DNA of 64,000 nt, taken from NCBI GenBank assembly GCA_029531795.1, contig JAPEIS010000001.1, positions 2,356,001 to 2,420,000 of the forward strand. Reading direction: 5' to 3'. Numbering within the stretch: the first letter of the stretch is position 1; each line of letters begins with the position of its first letter. A program made the position numbers and the translations under genes. Under the pieces are notes generated by a model, which was given only the letters and a program-made list of their open reading frames with translations, ran no database searches and was not told where the DNA came from. Shown here piece after piece: positions 44,859-58,426 of this stretch. This DNA comes from Sclerotinia nivalis. Lineage: Eukaryota > Ascomycota > Leotiomycetes > Helotiales > Sclerotiniaceae.

Positions 44859-47800
44859 CGTGTGAGTGGGTCGTAGGATTTTTGGTGTCAATGAGTTCCT
44901 AGCTGAATTTCCTGAACGAGGCACTAATATCCTGTGAATTTGCATAGCGTGACGGCTTTAATATGCTAAAGATGAGATGAAAAATACAGGAGGTACGTGA
45001 TGCGTGTATAGTGTGGCGGTGATTAATGAATTGTCCAATGGAAGGATTGAACTGAGAATTGCTTAATTTTGTTCATCTGTTCAGCCACAGCCACCACTTT
45101 AGACCTTGGAAAGGGGGATGACTTTCCAGCGTATCAATTCAATTTCCATACATACGCAAGTAGTTTTCCGTTTAATGTCGTATCCGACTGAACCTCACTC
45201 ACAGACGCAAACCCCCGTCTAAATATACCAAACACACCTTCCAATTCCAGTTACCAATACCTAGCAATCTTCGGTGCTCATTCCACAGAATTCCCCGACC
45301 CCCAATAATCCCTCCTAGCCTTACAAAGCCACCCATTCATACCCATTCATTCCGCACAGGAAAAACACTTCGCTGAGATACACCGAGCCGCCTTATTGGC
45401 ATCCTCTTATCCTATCCTATGTTCTTCCAGAAATTCCACTCTCGGGGATACAACATTAAAGTGCGCAATCCCCAGTTCCATACTTCCACAGCGTTACTCA
45501 CCAACGAAATGGGTGGAGAACTAAGAAGCGTGTTAGATTCGCGATGAGGCTTTCTGTGTCCAGGGTTTCGCGATTTTTGCGTGCTATTTTATTATATTGA
45601 AATATCTATCATAAGATGTTTTAGTTGATTTCGTATAAAGCTATTTTTGAACTAACTAAGCAATCGCTCGCCCGGATCTGTTCGCAGCCCAATGTGAAGG
45701 TCTCGGATTATCCTCTAGGGAATACGATGACAGCCTGACATTATGAAAATCTGACACGGTAACAGAAATGGAAACAAGACCTAGATGATGTACGCTCGTG
45801 ATGATTGCTAAGATTTGCGTTAAACCTTCAATTGACTGCGTGATCTAATCCTGGCCGACTTCAGGCTTTGAAGTTGCTATGTTCTTAAACTAGGTATGAG
45901 ACTCTTGGATTTTGAGTTTGAGCTCTTCGAGAAAGTTTGTTCTGCCGGGCCGCTCTGTATGTATTATGTATTTGCTATAGATAGATAGGGTTTGTCTTAT
46001 CCAAACTTCTAATTATATGCCATGATTTGTGTGTACCAGACAATCAGCTTCAGATATGACCTAATTGACGAACAAATCCTGAATTGAGGATGTCAGGGCG
46101 ATGGTTGATCGTTGGGTGGACCTCCACTCCGGTTCCGCCAGCGTCGTAATATTTGTTGATCCCACCATGATGCAGCAGCGCGGAGGCAGCACTAGAAAGG
46201 CATGAAGATCAACAGTTCATCAATCAACAAGTCTAAGACTCTAAGTATTTAGAAATATCTTGATTCATGATAGGGATATCAAAAGACATTCTTCACAAAT
46301 TAAAGATTTAGAAGCACCGAGGCCTATTTGTGGTCCGCTGGAACCTATCCCTATTTATACAAGTGAACATAAAATGCATTACCCCGCATAAATAAGTACA
46401 CAACTAACATCTAGCATAGCTTCATTTTATAACTAGTACACCTTCAATATCTTCTGCTAATATAGTTAATATATACCATTGATAGCACTGCAAACACAAG
46501 ACTCACTCCGTCGTTGTCCCTCCGCTCACATCTCACCTCACTTTATCACAGACTAACAACAGAGGCAAGGCATCCCGCGTACTAGTAATTCAAACCCGCA
46601 TCCCCGACTCAAAGCACTGCTACACAAACCTCACCATGACCTACAAAATCTCATCACCAAAGCGCTGCAGCCTCAAACCAAGTTTCCTCCTTGTCCTATC
46701 CTATCCTATTTTATGCCATCCTGTACGCGCTATGTGCAGTTCAGCGCTCAGTAGTAGCTGCATATGCAAGTACTTCCATACGCATCCTTACAAAATTATA
46801 TGTATCTCGTACGCGTTGATGCGTTGAGTGGAATGTAATGTACTTGGGGGCTAAATTTATATGTATGTACTACTTAAACCTGTTGCACCAGCGCAGCTCG
46901 GTCATGCCGAGTTTAGATGTGTAGCTTTGTGGTCGGATTTGAGGCTCTTTTTCTGTGTGTGGGTGGAGCGAGGGGTTATAGATTCTAGCTAGATTGTGAC
47001 ATTGATTATCTGGGCTAGGTGTTCTTTGATCTTGATATACCTATCTTAATACATCCGAGTGAAGTAAATATATAATAAGAGTAGCTTAAAATAATTAATA
47101 GGGTTAAAACCTATTCTTACCATTATTCCTTAGATCGTCGAAAGTCCTACACCTTATCATCCAAAGCCGTTAAATAGTAAGACTCGGGTCCCGCATTTGC
47201 ACATACATGTACATCATAAACCCATCCATCAAATCCTTAAACCCATCTAAAACCCAATTATAAAAAGAGAACTAAGATTTAAAATCATCACATTGCACAT
47301 CACTCAGGGGCGACGAATGAGTCAACAACAACATCGGCACCAAATAAAATGCATCCGGATTCAAGACTCCCCATTCTCCCTTACTCCGCTACCAAATTGT
47401 GTATCCGGTAGTGTTCAGAACTATACTATTGTAAGGGTAGGTGCCGCGGTTTCTGATTCTTTTGCTTATTTATTTGGTTTATTTTTCTTAGATCTAGAAG
47501 GCTGAGTATCTTCTGGTGATGCATTGAGGCTATTGTGTTGTGAGGGTTAAAAACATAAGTGCGTACATACTGCCTGCTGCGTGCGTACATACATATGGAA
47601 TATAAAACCCATCTCAGAATTTCGATACTCGGTGTAAAATATTATTATTACCAAGTTACTTGTTGGATTTTGAAGATAATGATATTGTATTCGAGGATTA
47701 GAATTAGAATTAGAATTAAGATAGTGATCGGAATAAGTGCATAAACATAAACATGATACATAAATAGCATAACTTTATTTTCACCACCTTATTATCCTTT

Positions 47801-48457
47801 TAGTGCAGAAGTTCTTATGCTAGGCTGCCTATGCAAGCGAGCACAAAATGCGGGGTTGGAAGTTGGAAGTTGAGTTATTTTCCTTAAGCTTCTTGCCTAG
47901 GTGCCTAACTACCTCGAATTCAAGCCTACGTAGGTAGATCCTAAGCTGGCACGAGTAAGTTTTAAAGTAAGATAGGAAGCTTAGAAACTCACGTGTTAAA
48001 CAATCCAATCTATGCCTGCATACATACCTATTAAACGCATCAAGCTTGGCAGTATGAAGCAAGCAGTGGATGAATATAAATCCTCACTCATAGACATCGT
48101 AAGATTTACAAAGCAAGATCTTACAAAGTATATTGAGCACACGGGAACGATCTCATCTCTCCTCAAATCAAACAATCTCAAATGATAATCCTCTCCCCAC
48201 CAGCCTCATCCGGGCCTTCAGGTGGAAGGAAGAAATTTTCTGCTGCATATACATACATAGGTACATACGCATCATCATCACATTCACAAGCACAAGCACA
48301 AGCACAAATACCCCCCATACATAAGCGAAGTCGATTTTTTTCAGACGGTGAGTGAGGATCGAGGCAATGTACTCTGTATGTAGATAAGGTGATTGATGAG
48401 GGGTTGCTGGTGTTCTATTGGATTGGATTGATATTTGCTATGTTATGCTATGTGATT

Positions 48458-48478
48458 GATAGATAGATAGATAGATAG
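48458..48478. repeat. (GATA)n microsatellite
   Basis: About five perfect tetramer copies. Confidence 0.95.
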
Positions 48479-48794
48479 TAAAACCATGTCATCAAAACCT
48501 TAACAGGAGAAGGCCAATCGTGATAGGAAGAACGACGAATATTGTAGATACACTTTACTCATTAAACGATATAGGAAGTAAATGAATACTAATATAAATT
48601 TAAGCCTTTGCGTGTTTGCGTCAAATCAAATCAAACACCTAGCTAGCTCTAACTATACTCCCGTCCTTAATAGTAGTATGAATTGAATTCCCCGCGAAGA
48701 TATCGGGTCCTCTGCACACACCCAACGCGAAAATCCTACACGTCGCGACTTTGGTGTCAATGATGCCAATGATGATATACTCCATATATATGAC

Positions 48795-48843
48795 GCTTGA
48801 GCAGCTTGAGCAGCTTGAGCTTGAGCTTGAGCTTTAGCTTGAG
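48795..48843. repeat. GCTTGA/GCAGCTTGA tandem array
   Basis: GCTTGAGCA units pass into GCTTGA units with one GCTTTA variant. Confidence 0.9.
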
Positions 48844-50140
48844 ACCAGAAGTAAAGTAAGTTTAAGCGTGCAGAACAAGAGTCAAGATGCACCAAGCAAA
48901 AAGACGACGACGAAAAGTATTCTTCCCATCAGAGATTTCCAGAGGAGGGCGACGACCGAGACTATATGGATACGGATACGGAATAGTCGTTAGAGTACGT
49001 AACGATTGGCTTAGTCCGAGCTTTTTGTATCTAGTTATTTATCTAGTTTTTATATATTTATCTAGATATTTATCTAATTACAGAATTATAAAAATGAGGC
49101 TGAACTTGAGTTTTTAACGAACTAAGGTTGAACATTGTGGGGATACAGAGCACAAAACCAATGATGGATTATCAATTAGTGGATGAACAGAGACTTAGTG
49201 AACAGATAACCAATCGGAGGTAAAGAATATATATACTCTTCACGCATCTCTGCCCAGTAATTACCTACCTAGTATGCATGATATAGTTAGTTTACAGAAT
49301 CGAAATCAATATCCTCAAAGAATTTCTCATCCAAAGCAAAACCATCGATCCATAATGCGGAGAAATGGATATAAATTCAACAGTAGTGACAGTATCGGGG
49401 CGGTAATTCAACACCGTCAACATCGGCGGATCCCTCGCGAAAAGAGTTTTTAAAATCTCTTCTCAATGTCCCGTATATGATGATCCATCCAGTGACACAC
49501 ATACATACCTATACACATAAACACATCAAACACCGATGAATCTGATCAATCATCAGCTGCTTAAAAACTTTTCAATAATCGTTACGAGAAACTAGGGACC
49601 TTGGGAAGTATTCCCGAGTTCTTACGGCACAGTAATATGTAGTTCATAGGAAGCTTCATGGTCAAGCATAAAAGTGCAACCGAGGTGCTGGGATCCGCTT
49701 GACGCCGATGTGTAGCAAGCGGCGTAAGATCCCGGAGGGGATTATTCGGATATTACATAGTACTTGGACCTGATTGACTTTTATGAAGTGTTTGAGTGGT
49801 GTGTGAGGTGGTTGGGGGAGTAATTATTCCATGGTGTGATTAAGTGACTTATTGACTGACTAATTGGCTGATGAATTGACTTATTGACTGATCAATTAAT
49901 GGGATAGATGGGATAAAGTGATTGGAAATGATTTCCCAGGACCCCTTATTTTTAATCCTCCCGGTTTCGTAAGTTCTGTGGTTTTCTTGATTTCAGCGAT
50001 TGGATATCTTGGTTGCGTCGCTAGGTATGTGGTGAATATTTCACCTGTGACCATTTGTGTGGCAAAAAGGAATCAAGATATATTGGCTCCATATGAAGGA
50101 AGGAAGGTCCTTGTGAATGGATGGGGTGTGAAAGTGTGGT

Positions 50141-50171
<31 letters not shown>

Positions 50172-50182
50172 CCAGGTCCAGG
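50141..50182. repeat. (TCAAGG)n with TCCAGG variants
   Basis: Perfect hexamers followed by two TCCAGG copies. Confidence 0.9.
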
Positions 50183-52790
50183 ATAGCGTAGCGTCATCGC
50201 GTGTGGACAAAGTAGCATAGAACAGGGACGCGTTTTTCGTAGAGCGGAGCGGCGCGGCATCGCGTGAGCGCGGGAAAATTGGTGTTACTTGATGTAGAAA
50301 AGTTTGGTATGGCAGTATTGTACGGAGTAGCTAGCTTAAGTGGATAGGGTGGTTCAGAGTAACGATACTTGGCACCTACCTAGTAGTTATGAATGTGATG
50401 AGATGCATATGTCATATTCCACTCCACCTAGACCATTCACAATCTTTATGTACCGAATTGCCGGGTCCATCAGTTCTTCATTATGAATCCTCGTCCTGCC
50501 TTGCCTTGCCCTGCCATTCATTTGATTGAAGGAATCAAAAGCAAAAAAGAGATACGAGAAGTCAAAATGTCGCACCAGAGGCAATAAATGTAAATCCAGA
50601 AATTAAAGCGCCGCGTTTTCCGTTGAGGATAAACGGTCATGAGGATGAAAGTCTAGGAAGTTTGGACCATTTTGGTATCAAATGGTTTACCTTTGGGGCT
50701 TGTTGAAGTTTGAAGGGCCTTGGCGAGTTTGCATATGCGGGTCTGTTTGATTTCGAAGCTCTTGACTTTGGATGAGCTCTGAACTGGTAATCTACCGATG
50801 ATATGAATTGATTGAGTTGATGATCATCCGGTGCAAATGTTTTGTGCATAAACTTACCCCAAAGTCTAGTCGCAATTTGGTACGGACAGACCTGGATTTT
50901 GATATCTTTGTTTGGAAAGCAGTAATAGTTTCAGAATTAGTGGACCGGGAAAGTTCTATGGCATGGTGGCTATATCTCCTCCGTGGTTGTGATCATTTCG
51001 CTCGTTGCGTTTGCATATTAGTGGTGGTACTTAGATACCTAGAGTGTGGAAGTTTATGCTTGTGCTATGCAGTACCAAACACTAGGTACTAGGGGATTTT
51101 ATAGACTGGCAAATCATGTATAATGGGGGTTGACATGCTGCTAAAATCAAAAGGGTAGCTCAAGGTCTGGTCTGGGGAAGGCCGTTGATTGATTAATTGA
51201 TTGCAGATCATTCGAATCCTACCGAAGTATTTCAGCGGCGTATTGAAAATTGGAAATTCTAAAAACGATTGGAAGTTAAAAGCACGAGACCCATGGACGA
51301 TAGTGATTCCAGATACAAACGGTTTGGAGATTGCGCCAACATAGCACAACGAATTGGAATGATCTAATCAAATCAAACGAAGACTCCAACGAACTGGTGG
51401 CTTGAAATAAGCTGGAGACGAGGAAGGTTTCCGCCTAGAAATTGTATCGCGTACAAGATATCGTACCTCCTATGTGTCTCCGGAATATATACACAAACGG
51501 GTTAGTTCATTTATTTGTATCGGAGCTTCACAGGCTGGGGTTTATTCTATCTTTACCTTTTATCCTTCTCTTGAAACGCGGTTGAGGGTTGTCTCTGATG
51601 GTACAAAATATGCAAGATGATCAAAGGTCTGGGCGAGATCTGATTCTCATGTTTAATGTGTTGCTTTCCATGGATTGATAATTGGTATGAGATTATTGAT
51701 TCGCTCAGGTGTGATGCATTTGCCTTGTTCTCGTAATTAGTCAATTGACCAATTACCAGTATCTTCAGCCCTTCATTGCAGACAATTAGGAAATAGGAGA
51801 AAGAGGTGCATATCCTTGGTGAAATTTTATGTCGTTTCCAACATGACATACATATACCCCGTATAAAAAACATAAACGAGTTAATGATATCAAATCAATG
51901 AGTTATGAATGAGATATATGAAATATATGAATTGATCAATCAGCCAGTCAAAATGAATTAAATAAACTTGATGGTAATCATGGTATTGTTTCCTGCATGT
52001 TGACATGGTTGATGCATGTATGCAGGTATTCTCAGGCGTGTCAATCAAGGATATTCGAATGGTTAGATTTCAATAAAACTATAAGAGATTCGATTTATTT
52101 CTAGGATGTCTGGCTTTTTTTACTGTCGGGGTTCAGATATGAATTCTGGGATGAGTGAATGAAAGAGGTGTGTGTGTATGTGATACCTTAGAGATATGAG
52201 TGGAGCTCATTTGTTCCTATAATACTATTGAAGTAAAATGTGCTTGCTTTGCAGTAGGTACTAGGTAGGTACCAAGTCAAAGTCTCTAAATTTATATGGT
52301 GAGGGTCGATCAATGGCCTAGAAAGTACTCGAGTAGGTACTCTGTAGTATTAAAATGCACGACCGACGATGAGCTTATGCCAGTCAATGCTACACTAATA
52401 AACCATCTTTTTGTCTTTCACGCGTTTTGGCGTGTTGTGATGGGTAATGTCATGGCTAAGATGCATCATACATCAAGATTTAAGGAGACCAGGACCAATA
52501 TAAAGATAGGTATGCACCGGAAGGAGAGAATACGTAAATGGATCAAGCACCAATGAGAATCATTCAAACGCGACTGACTTTCTAACGGGAGCAAGCCATC
52601 AATTGATACGAAAATCGTGCCATTCTGAAATCTTGCTATGTATTCCCCCGTACGTACCTTTCTGTGACTTCAGAAAATCCCAAAGGAAATTCCGAGGTCA
52701 TTTAATTAACTTCCTCTTCTCGGTATGGCTTATCAATTCATTCCTCTCTAACAATAATTGTGCATACAGGTTACAATAATAATACAATAA

Positions 52791-52836
52791 TACTTCAATA
52801 CTTCAATACTTCAATACTTCAATACTTCAATACTTC
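52791..52836. repeat. 8-bp tandem repeat TACTTCAA
   Basis: Nearly six perfect copies in the gene desert upstream of the cyclin gene. Confidence 0.95.
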
Positions 52837-53311
52837 CTTCCATGCCTTCACTCCAAAGAAGTTACCTAACCTTTCCTTCATTAGGAATAATTGATGATAG
52901 AGCAAGCAATCTTTTTTATCCCTATTGAAACCAATCATACCATTAAAACACTAAAAGCTCACTTCCGCGTTCGTCTCTCCCCATTCCAATTCATCAAGGA
53001 TTCTTATTGAAGTAATGAAGACACCAGATAGGTAGGTACTTATTACTACATACATCATACAAGCCAACAGGGAAGAGCGCGTTCAATAAAATACACCAAA
53101 ACACACCATTACCATCAAAAATGCTCCGTACATCCACATCCATATCCATCCACATTCACATTCACAACGCCGATTAGGGATTTTTCATCTGATGTTATTC
53201 GCCTTAGTCTTTAGGTAGGTAGGTACCTAGGTAGGAATTGAGGGGGAAAATAAATCATATCGTACATAATAATAATTCCCGCTGCTTGTGGAGATTTTAC
53301 TGCCACCGCTT

Positions 53312-53354
53312 CTCTGTCTGTCTGTCTGTCTATCTATCTGTCTACTTGTCTGTC
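53312..53354. repeat. TCTG/TCTA microsatellite
   Basis: Imperfect tetranucleotide array. Confidence 0.9.
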
Positions 53355-53405
53355 CACATCTCTGTCTATATCTTTCTCTTATTACTCTCACTCTGACTCT
53401 CAATC

Positions 53406-53449
53406 TCACTTCCATCTCACTTCCATCTCACTTCCATCTCACTTCCATT
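53406..53449. repeat. 11-bp tandem repeat CACTTCCATCT
   Basis: Four head-to-tail copies, the last one diverged. Confidence 0.9.
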
Positions 53450-53499
53450 TCTTTGCCCAAGCCCAGCTACTTGGATACTTTTCTTGATGCAGCAATAAT

Positions 53500-55418
53500 T
53501 CTCCCTATTAACCAAAGAAGGAAAGTCGTCAAATAAATAAATAAATAAGAAAAAGCCCGACCACACACACCAGCCAGACTCACTACTTCTTACTCAATAC
53601 CTGCAAAAGCACTTACTCCACTTATACAATTCCCCCCCCCCCCATGTCAAAAAGTAATAATCTCTAAACCATTCCTATTATGGTGTAGAAAGAGACCCTC
53701 TTTTTCCATTTCCACTACTGCGTACTTTCTTACCCTCAACCTTCTCTCGAGATCCATTCGATCCATTCTTTCACTCATTGAACTACACAAACCTCCCCTC
53801 TTCTTCTTTTCTCTCTAAATTTCTTCTCTCTTTTCCTCTCCTCCGAAAGACCCTCATTCATATATCAATTAAAGGGAATCAAAGAGGTCATTGGATAATT
53901 GACACCTTGTTATGTTGAAGCTCGAAGAAAGTTGAAAAGAAACAGGCAAGAATTCTGGTAGAAAATTGCTACATTTGCAACTTTCTATACACAACAAGAT
54001 TCATACTTGAAACTTTCCCTCGACTGTCCATAGCTGTCTCTTTCTCCGAGGAAAGAAAGAAAGAAACTACATACACATTCACCTCCCCTCAATCTTCGTC
54101 TCGACAATTACGAAGATCATTCTTTTCTGAATAGAATTAGAGGACATCATCGTCTAATCATTCAATTCAGCATCGAAATCACCCTCCTACTCAACCATCC
54201 CCCTCCTACACAACTTCACTCCAATCAACTCTCAACTTTAACCCTCCCTCACCTCGACACTCTTCAGAACAAATTCAATCCAAAAAAACTCTGTGTTATT
54301 TCTGCCAAAAAGTTTCGAATTTTTTCTCAATCAATTCTTCAATCTCCAATACCTCGAATTATTTTATTCTTTGTATTGATTGGTTGAAGTAATAATTTTC
54401 GACAATCTTCAAGTGGCACCTCCTTCCGTTGTCAATCTCAATCTCATCAACTCTTTTATAAGAAAGGAGTTTAAGATTTGACTCCACAATTGAAAGCCAA
54501 GATACTCGACAATTCAAGGTGAGCATTGAACCTAACCCCCATCTTTATGCAATATCTCCCAATCCCAAGGTTCATTCAATTAAACAAGCAAAATTCTTCA
54601 TGAAGGGCATTGACTGACATATAACTCTTGGTTCCCCTTACTTAGTTAGCATTTTACATGCCAACAGTCGCGCATCTCACCTTGAACATTCTTCCACAAA
54701 AGCTCTACGTTCCTCCTGTACCAGATACTCGGCACGCAATTACACCAATCATCCAAGCAAGATCAAGATAGTCAAAGATCGGAGACGTTTACTCGTTCAT
54801 CCTATCTTAACTTCTCCGAGAATATCTTAAACATTTTCTGCAGCATTATCCTCCCATTGTCTTCCATCTAAGAGGGATCTACCTTGGTGAGTCTCGAATC
54901 CTGACTTGCTCCCAAATTTACGCTTCGAATCTCCCCTTCCCTCCCACGATCAATCATCAGCTTCATAGTTCTTGGGTGACCAAAAAAGCATTCACCTTCT
55001 CCACCTCTACATGATTGCAGCATCTCCCTTTTCTCCATCTACTCCAATTCCGGCCGAAATTCTCGCTAATCCCAAAATTCACCAGATTTTTCTCCGATAT
55101 CATATAAAGTGATATTCACCTGCCACCTCATCAATATCAGCTTTGAAAGGTTCAGCTTTTTGCATTTTTTGCCATCTTTTTTTTTGGCCATTTACATTCA
55201 TTTTCGAATTATAGTTCCACCCCACACTCTCTAATAATAATTTACCCTAAAGTATCGTTCTATCGAACTATACAGCACATTCCTTTACAACCAACAATAC
55301 AGCAATCCAGTGTCTATATCGAAAGCCACTGTCAGGTCGAAGCTCCAGGAGAACTTGACGTCCATTCCTTCCCTACAACCAAAGACCACAATAACCACAA
55401 CTCCAAATCACCTTCAAC
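53500..55418 (+). promoter_or_regulatory. Long promoter/leader region of the G1 cyclin gene
   Basis: Strongly pyrimidine- and CA-rich sequence with a 12-nt C run at 53632-53643 and TTTCTCTC tracts around 53800-53850, as in fungal core promoters and leaders. Canonical donors GTGAGC (54519) and GTGAGT (54887) with downstream acceptor candidates (for example CAACAG ending at 54667) suggest one or two 5' UTR introns. Between 55020 and the cyclin ATG at 55419 no ATG occurs. Confidence 0.5.
55011..55112 (+). CDS. Upstream ORF (33 codons) in the cyclin leader
   Basis: ATG 55011 to TGA 55112 encodes MIAASPFSPSTPIPAEILAN and 13 more residues. It is the only upstream ATG in roughly the last 500 nt before the cyclin start. 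It may be removed if the intron starting at 54887 uses an acceptor at 55020. Translation is not shown by sequence alone. Confidence 0.35.
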   Translation: MIAASPFSPSTPIPAEILANPKIHQIFLRYHIK

Positions 55419-56693
55419 ATGTCATACAGTCAGCCTTGTGACACGTTCTTCGTGGAGGATAATACTTTCCAACCACAACAGCAGCAGCAACCTCGACCAA
55501 ATACTCAAGAATATATCAAGATGATGGGTCGAAGGAGGCAAGAAGCGATGGCCAACGAATTATCTAGACAAGCTTGTGATGCTTACATGGATGATATTAT
55601 TGATCACATGGCATCGATGGAGGTCAATTATTCTGCGTTGTACTGATTTCATGTGACCTTGTGCTAATATCTCCCATAGGATGCGACTATGCCAGACGTT
55701 GCTTCGATAGAAATTCAACAAGAGATTCAATGGTTCATGCGACCTTATCTCATCGACTTCCTCATCGAAGCTCATTCTGCCTTTCAACTTCTTCCAGAAA
55801 CACTTCACCTCGCCGTTAACCTTCTCGACAGATACTGCTCGCGTCGTGTTGTCTACAAGAGACATTATCAATTGGTTGGATGTGCTGCACTTCTCATTGC
55901 CGCCAAATATGGAGATAAGAAGGAGCGAGTTCCCATGATTCGAGAACTAAAGTCAATGTGCTGCTCGTTATACGACGAGGAGATGTTCACTCAGATGGAA
56001 TGGCACGTCTTGAACACTTTGGAGTGGATGATTGGCCATCCTACTGTTGATAGCTGGCTTCAATTGGCCTTGTTGGAAGGACCTGAGTATGAAGATATGA
56101 CCGTCGAGCACATGTCATGGTACATCTGTGAAATGGCTTTATACCACAAAGAATTTGTCTCAGTAAAACCTTCAGCAATGGCCCGTGCATCTCTGGCACT
56201 TTCGAGAGATATCCTTGGATGCCCCGAGATGGATACCTATGGACAAGTCGATTCGGATTTGATGCTAAGTCTTTCTCGACAACTTAACCAACCATCCTCG
56301 GTCCTCGCAAGAAAATATGCTGCTCCACAGTTATCTAGAGTCTCCGAAGTGCTTCGACGATTCCTTCTCCAACAAGCAGCCATGAGCCAATGTCATGTCA
56401 CTCCACCGACTCCCCCCGCTGAACCAACCGCTATCCAGAAGCCAATACAACAACACGATGTGTACAGCACACCGCAGAAGGCATATGGACAGCATGTTGT
56501 CAATGGTTACCTCACACCGCCGATCACTCCCGAAGGAGAATATTTTGGTCAAGGGAATGGAAATGAAATTAAACCTTATCAAACTTCAGCACCTAGATGT
56601 CCGATCACACCAACTCCACAAGCTCAGATGCAGTATAGTCAGCAACAACAATATCAGCAACAGCCATATCAACAAGACATCGTCATGCAGTAA
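55419..56693 (+). CDS. CLN1: CLN-type G1/S-specific cyclin
   Basis: G1 cyclins activate the main CDK at START. Exons 55419-55622 and 55680-56693 (57-nt intron) give 405 aa. The N-terminus has a short Gln run. The cyclin box at about residues 75-200 includes RPYLIDFLIEAHSAFQLLPE, TLHLAVNLLDRYCSRRVVYK, YQLVGCAALLIAAKYGDKKE and EWHVLNTLEWMIGHPTVDSW, the classic cyclin N signature; a second fold follows to about 310. The C-terminal 95 residues are Pro/Gln-rich with several Ser/Thr-Pro sites (VTPPTPPAEPT, STPQK, LTPPITPEGEYF, PITPTPQ). These are typical of CDK-phosphorylated, SCF-degraded G1 cyclins; degradation is inferred. The start ATG follows a CA-rich leader. Confidence 0.94.
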
Positions 56694-57642
56694 ATGAGAA
56701 CTTGGAGTTATTCGAATCATTCTCGTCCTTGCTCATCTATGCCTTGATCTCGGAAATCATACCATACCACCCTCACATGTACCACAATTTGTATTGATTG
56801 TGCCGAACTCATCGGTTATCTCATAGGCATTCGATCAGAAGCCTAATTCTACGGAATTCATCGTTTCTCTGTTCGGCATCAGCGCGTTTCATCGACCTAT
56901 TTTTCTATTGAAAAATATCTGGCATTAGCGAATCGTCGGTTTTTATTTCTCTTCAAAACAATCATCTTGTCGTTCTAGCTTTTTTTTATTTACAACACAC
57001 AACAACAACACACACACACACCGCTCTTCAGCAATCAACTTTTCCTTCTTTCCTTTGTTTCTTTTCGGGGCGCAATCTACCTTTTGATAGTAATTGAAGA
57101 GGGAGAAAATGTGACTGGAGAAGGAAAAAATAGGAAGGAAATGGAGTTGGTTTTCTGGACGTGGATATTTTCTTTGTTTCTGCAGGAAGTTTTTATTTCT
57201 CTTCATACCCTTGCACATTAAATTCGGATCAAATCGGGTCACAATCAATCAAAATTTGGGGCACGAGAGGATATTGAATGCATTCATTACTGACATGCAT
57301 TCTTTCTTATCTGGAGGATGTTATGCTTCAGTAATGGGTGGATGTGGATAGATTGCGGAGGATCTATGGTGGTGGAAGGATGGGAGTTTCTTCCATCATA
57401 ACTTAATAGAGATTGATTGATGGGGATTTGGTGGAGGAACTTTATTTTCGGGGTGGTTTTGTTTGGTAGGATAGGTGGCATGGTTGGATGGAGATACCCA
57501 AGATCAAATCAGAATAAGAATGGCTTGCGTGCTTTCCGCAACAGTTATGGAGATTATTACTTGATATCCAAGAATTGGTGGATGTGGTGAACGGAGCGAA
57601 GGGAGTGAAGTGCATTGGGGATTGTTAGCATGGATGCATAGG

Positions 57643-57662
57643 TGGATGGATGGATGGATGGG
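57643..57662. repeat. (GGAT)n microsatellite
   Basis: About five copies. Confidence 0.9.
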
Positions 57663-58340
57663 TATACAATAAAATGGATAATAAGATACCTACCTGATCA
57701 TCATTATGTTGTGCCATCTGGTGTGAATGTATGTTGTTTTGCTTGTGGTGAAGATGAAGATGATATGGGACTTTAGACTTTGTGACACATGAATCTGTAA
57801 TCACCGGTGATATTAACCAAGACAGTTTCCTTCATGTAAAAGTCAATGTTAATGACAACTTAATTGGTGATCAAGCAGACTTAGTCCCTATTTGTTCAAC
57901 TCTCTCTATATGAAACATCTGCTTGCTTTTGCACTGGAGAAACTGATTTCATCTCATCTTATTTCATCTTCACATCATCTTTTCTCATCGTATTGTGAAA
58001 GAGGTAAATCGAGAGATATGTGTCCCGATAGTACACTGCAAGGGGGAATAGGATATGAATTGATCAGACTATATTGTATAAACTTCGAATAATAGAACTA
58101 ATAGAATTTAACAATGGATTGGGATTATATCCAATGAGTATACAAAAAGACTAATGAAAATGATTGATTATATTGGAAAAGAAAACAAAGCCTTTTCCTT
58201 ATATTTAATTATGAAGGATCATATAACCTAATGTCTATGAATTAGCTATGTATGTGGCCCAAGTAATCTAACTTTCTCATCGTATCTCCGCTCATTCCAT
58301 TTCATCTATTTCCGTTTTTACGGCAGGTTGTGGGGTAGGT

Positions 58341-58426
58341 GGTTTGGTAGGTAGGCAGATGGTTTGGTAGGTAGGCAGATGGTTTGGTAGGTAGGCAGAT
58401 GGTTTGGTAGATAGATAGATAGATAG
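58341..58426. repeat. 20-bp tandem repeat passing into (GATA)n
   Basis: Three perfect copies of GGTTTGGTAGGTAGGCAGAT plus a half copy, then ATAG repeats. The reverse-strand frame through it is an open Pro/Thr/Tyr repeat ORF, judged an artefact. Confidence 0.95.

Larger units (their letters stand above)
44308..53499. other. About 9-kb gene desert with simple repeats
   Basis: No ORF with recognisable coding character on either strand. It contains several short tandem repeats, listed separately, and frequent TACATAC/GTACCTAGGTAG-like words. Confidence 0.6.

Noticed and set aside
48887..49117. 76-codon plus ORF with Tyr/Leu-rich C-terminus
   Set aside because: Composition follows A+T-rich TATTTATCTAG repeats, and no homologous pattern was found.
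44308..53499. Possible transposon or viral remnant explaining the gene desert
   Set aside because: No reverse-transcriptase, integrase or transposase motifs, no long terminal repeats and no terminal inverted repeats were visible.
53227..53536. Leu/Ser/Cys-rich ORFs on both strands
   Set aside because: They read through the TCTG microsatellite and the 11-bp repeat; low-complexity artefacts.
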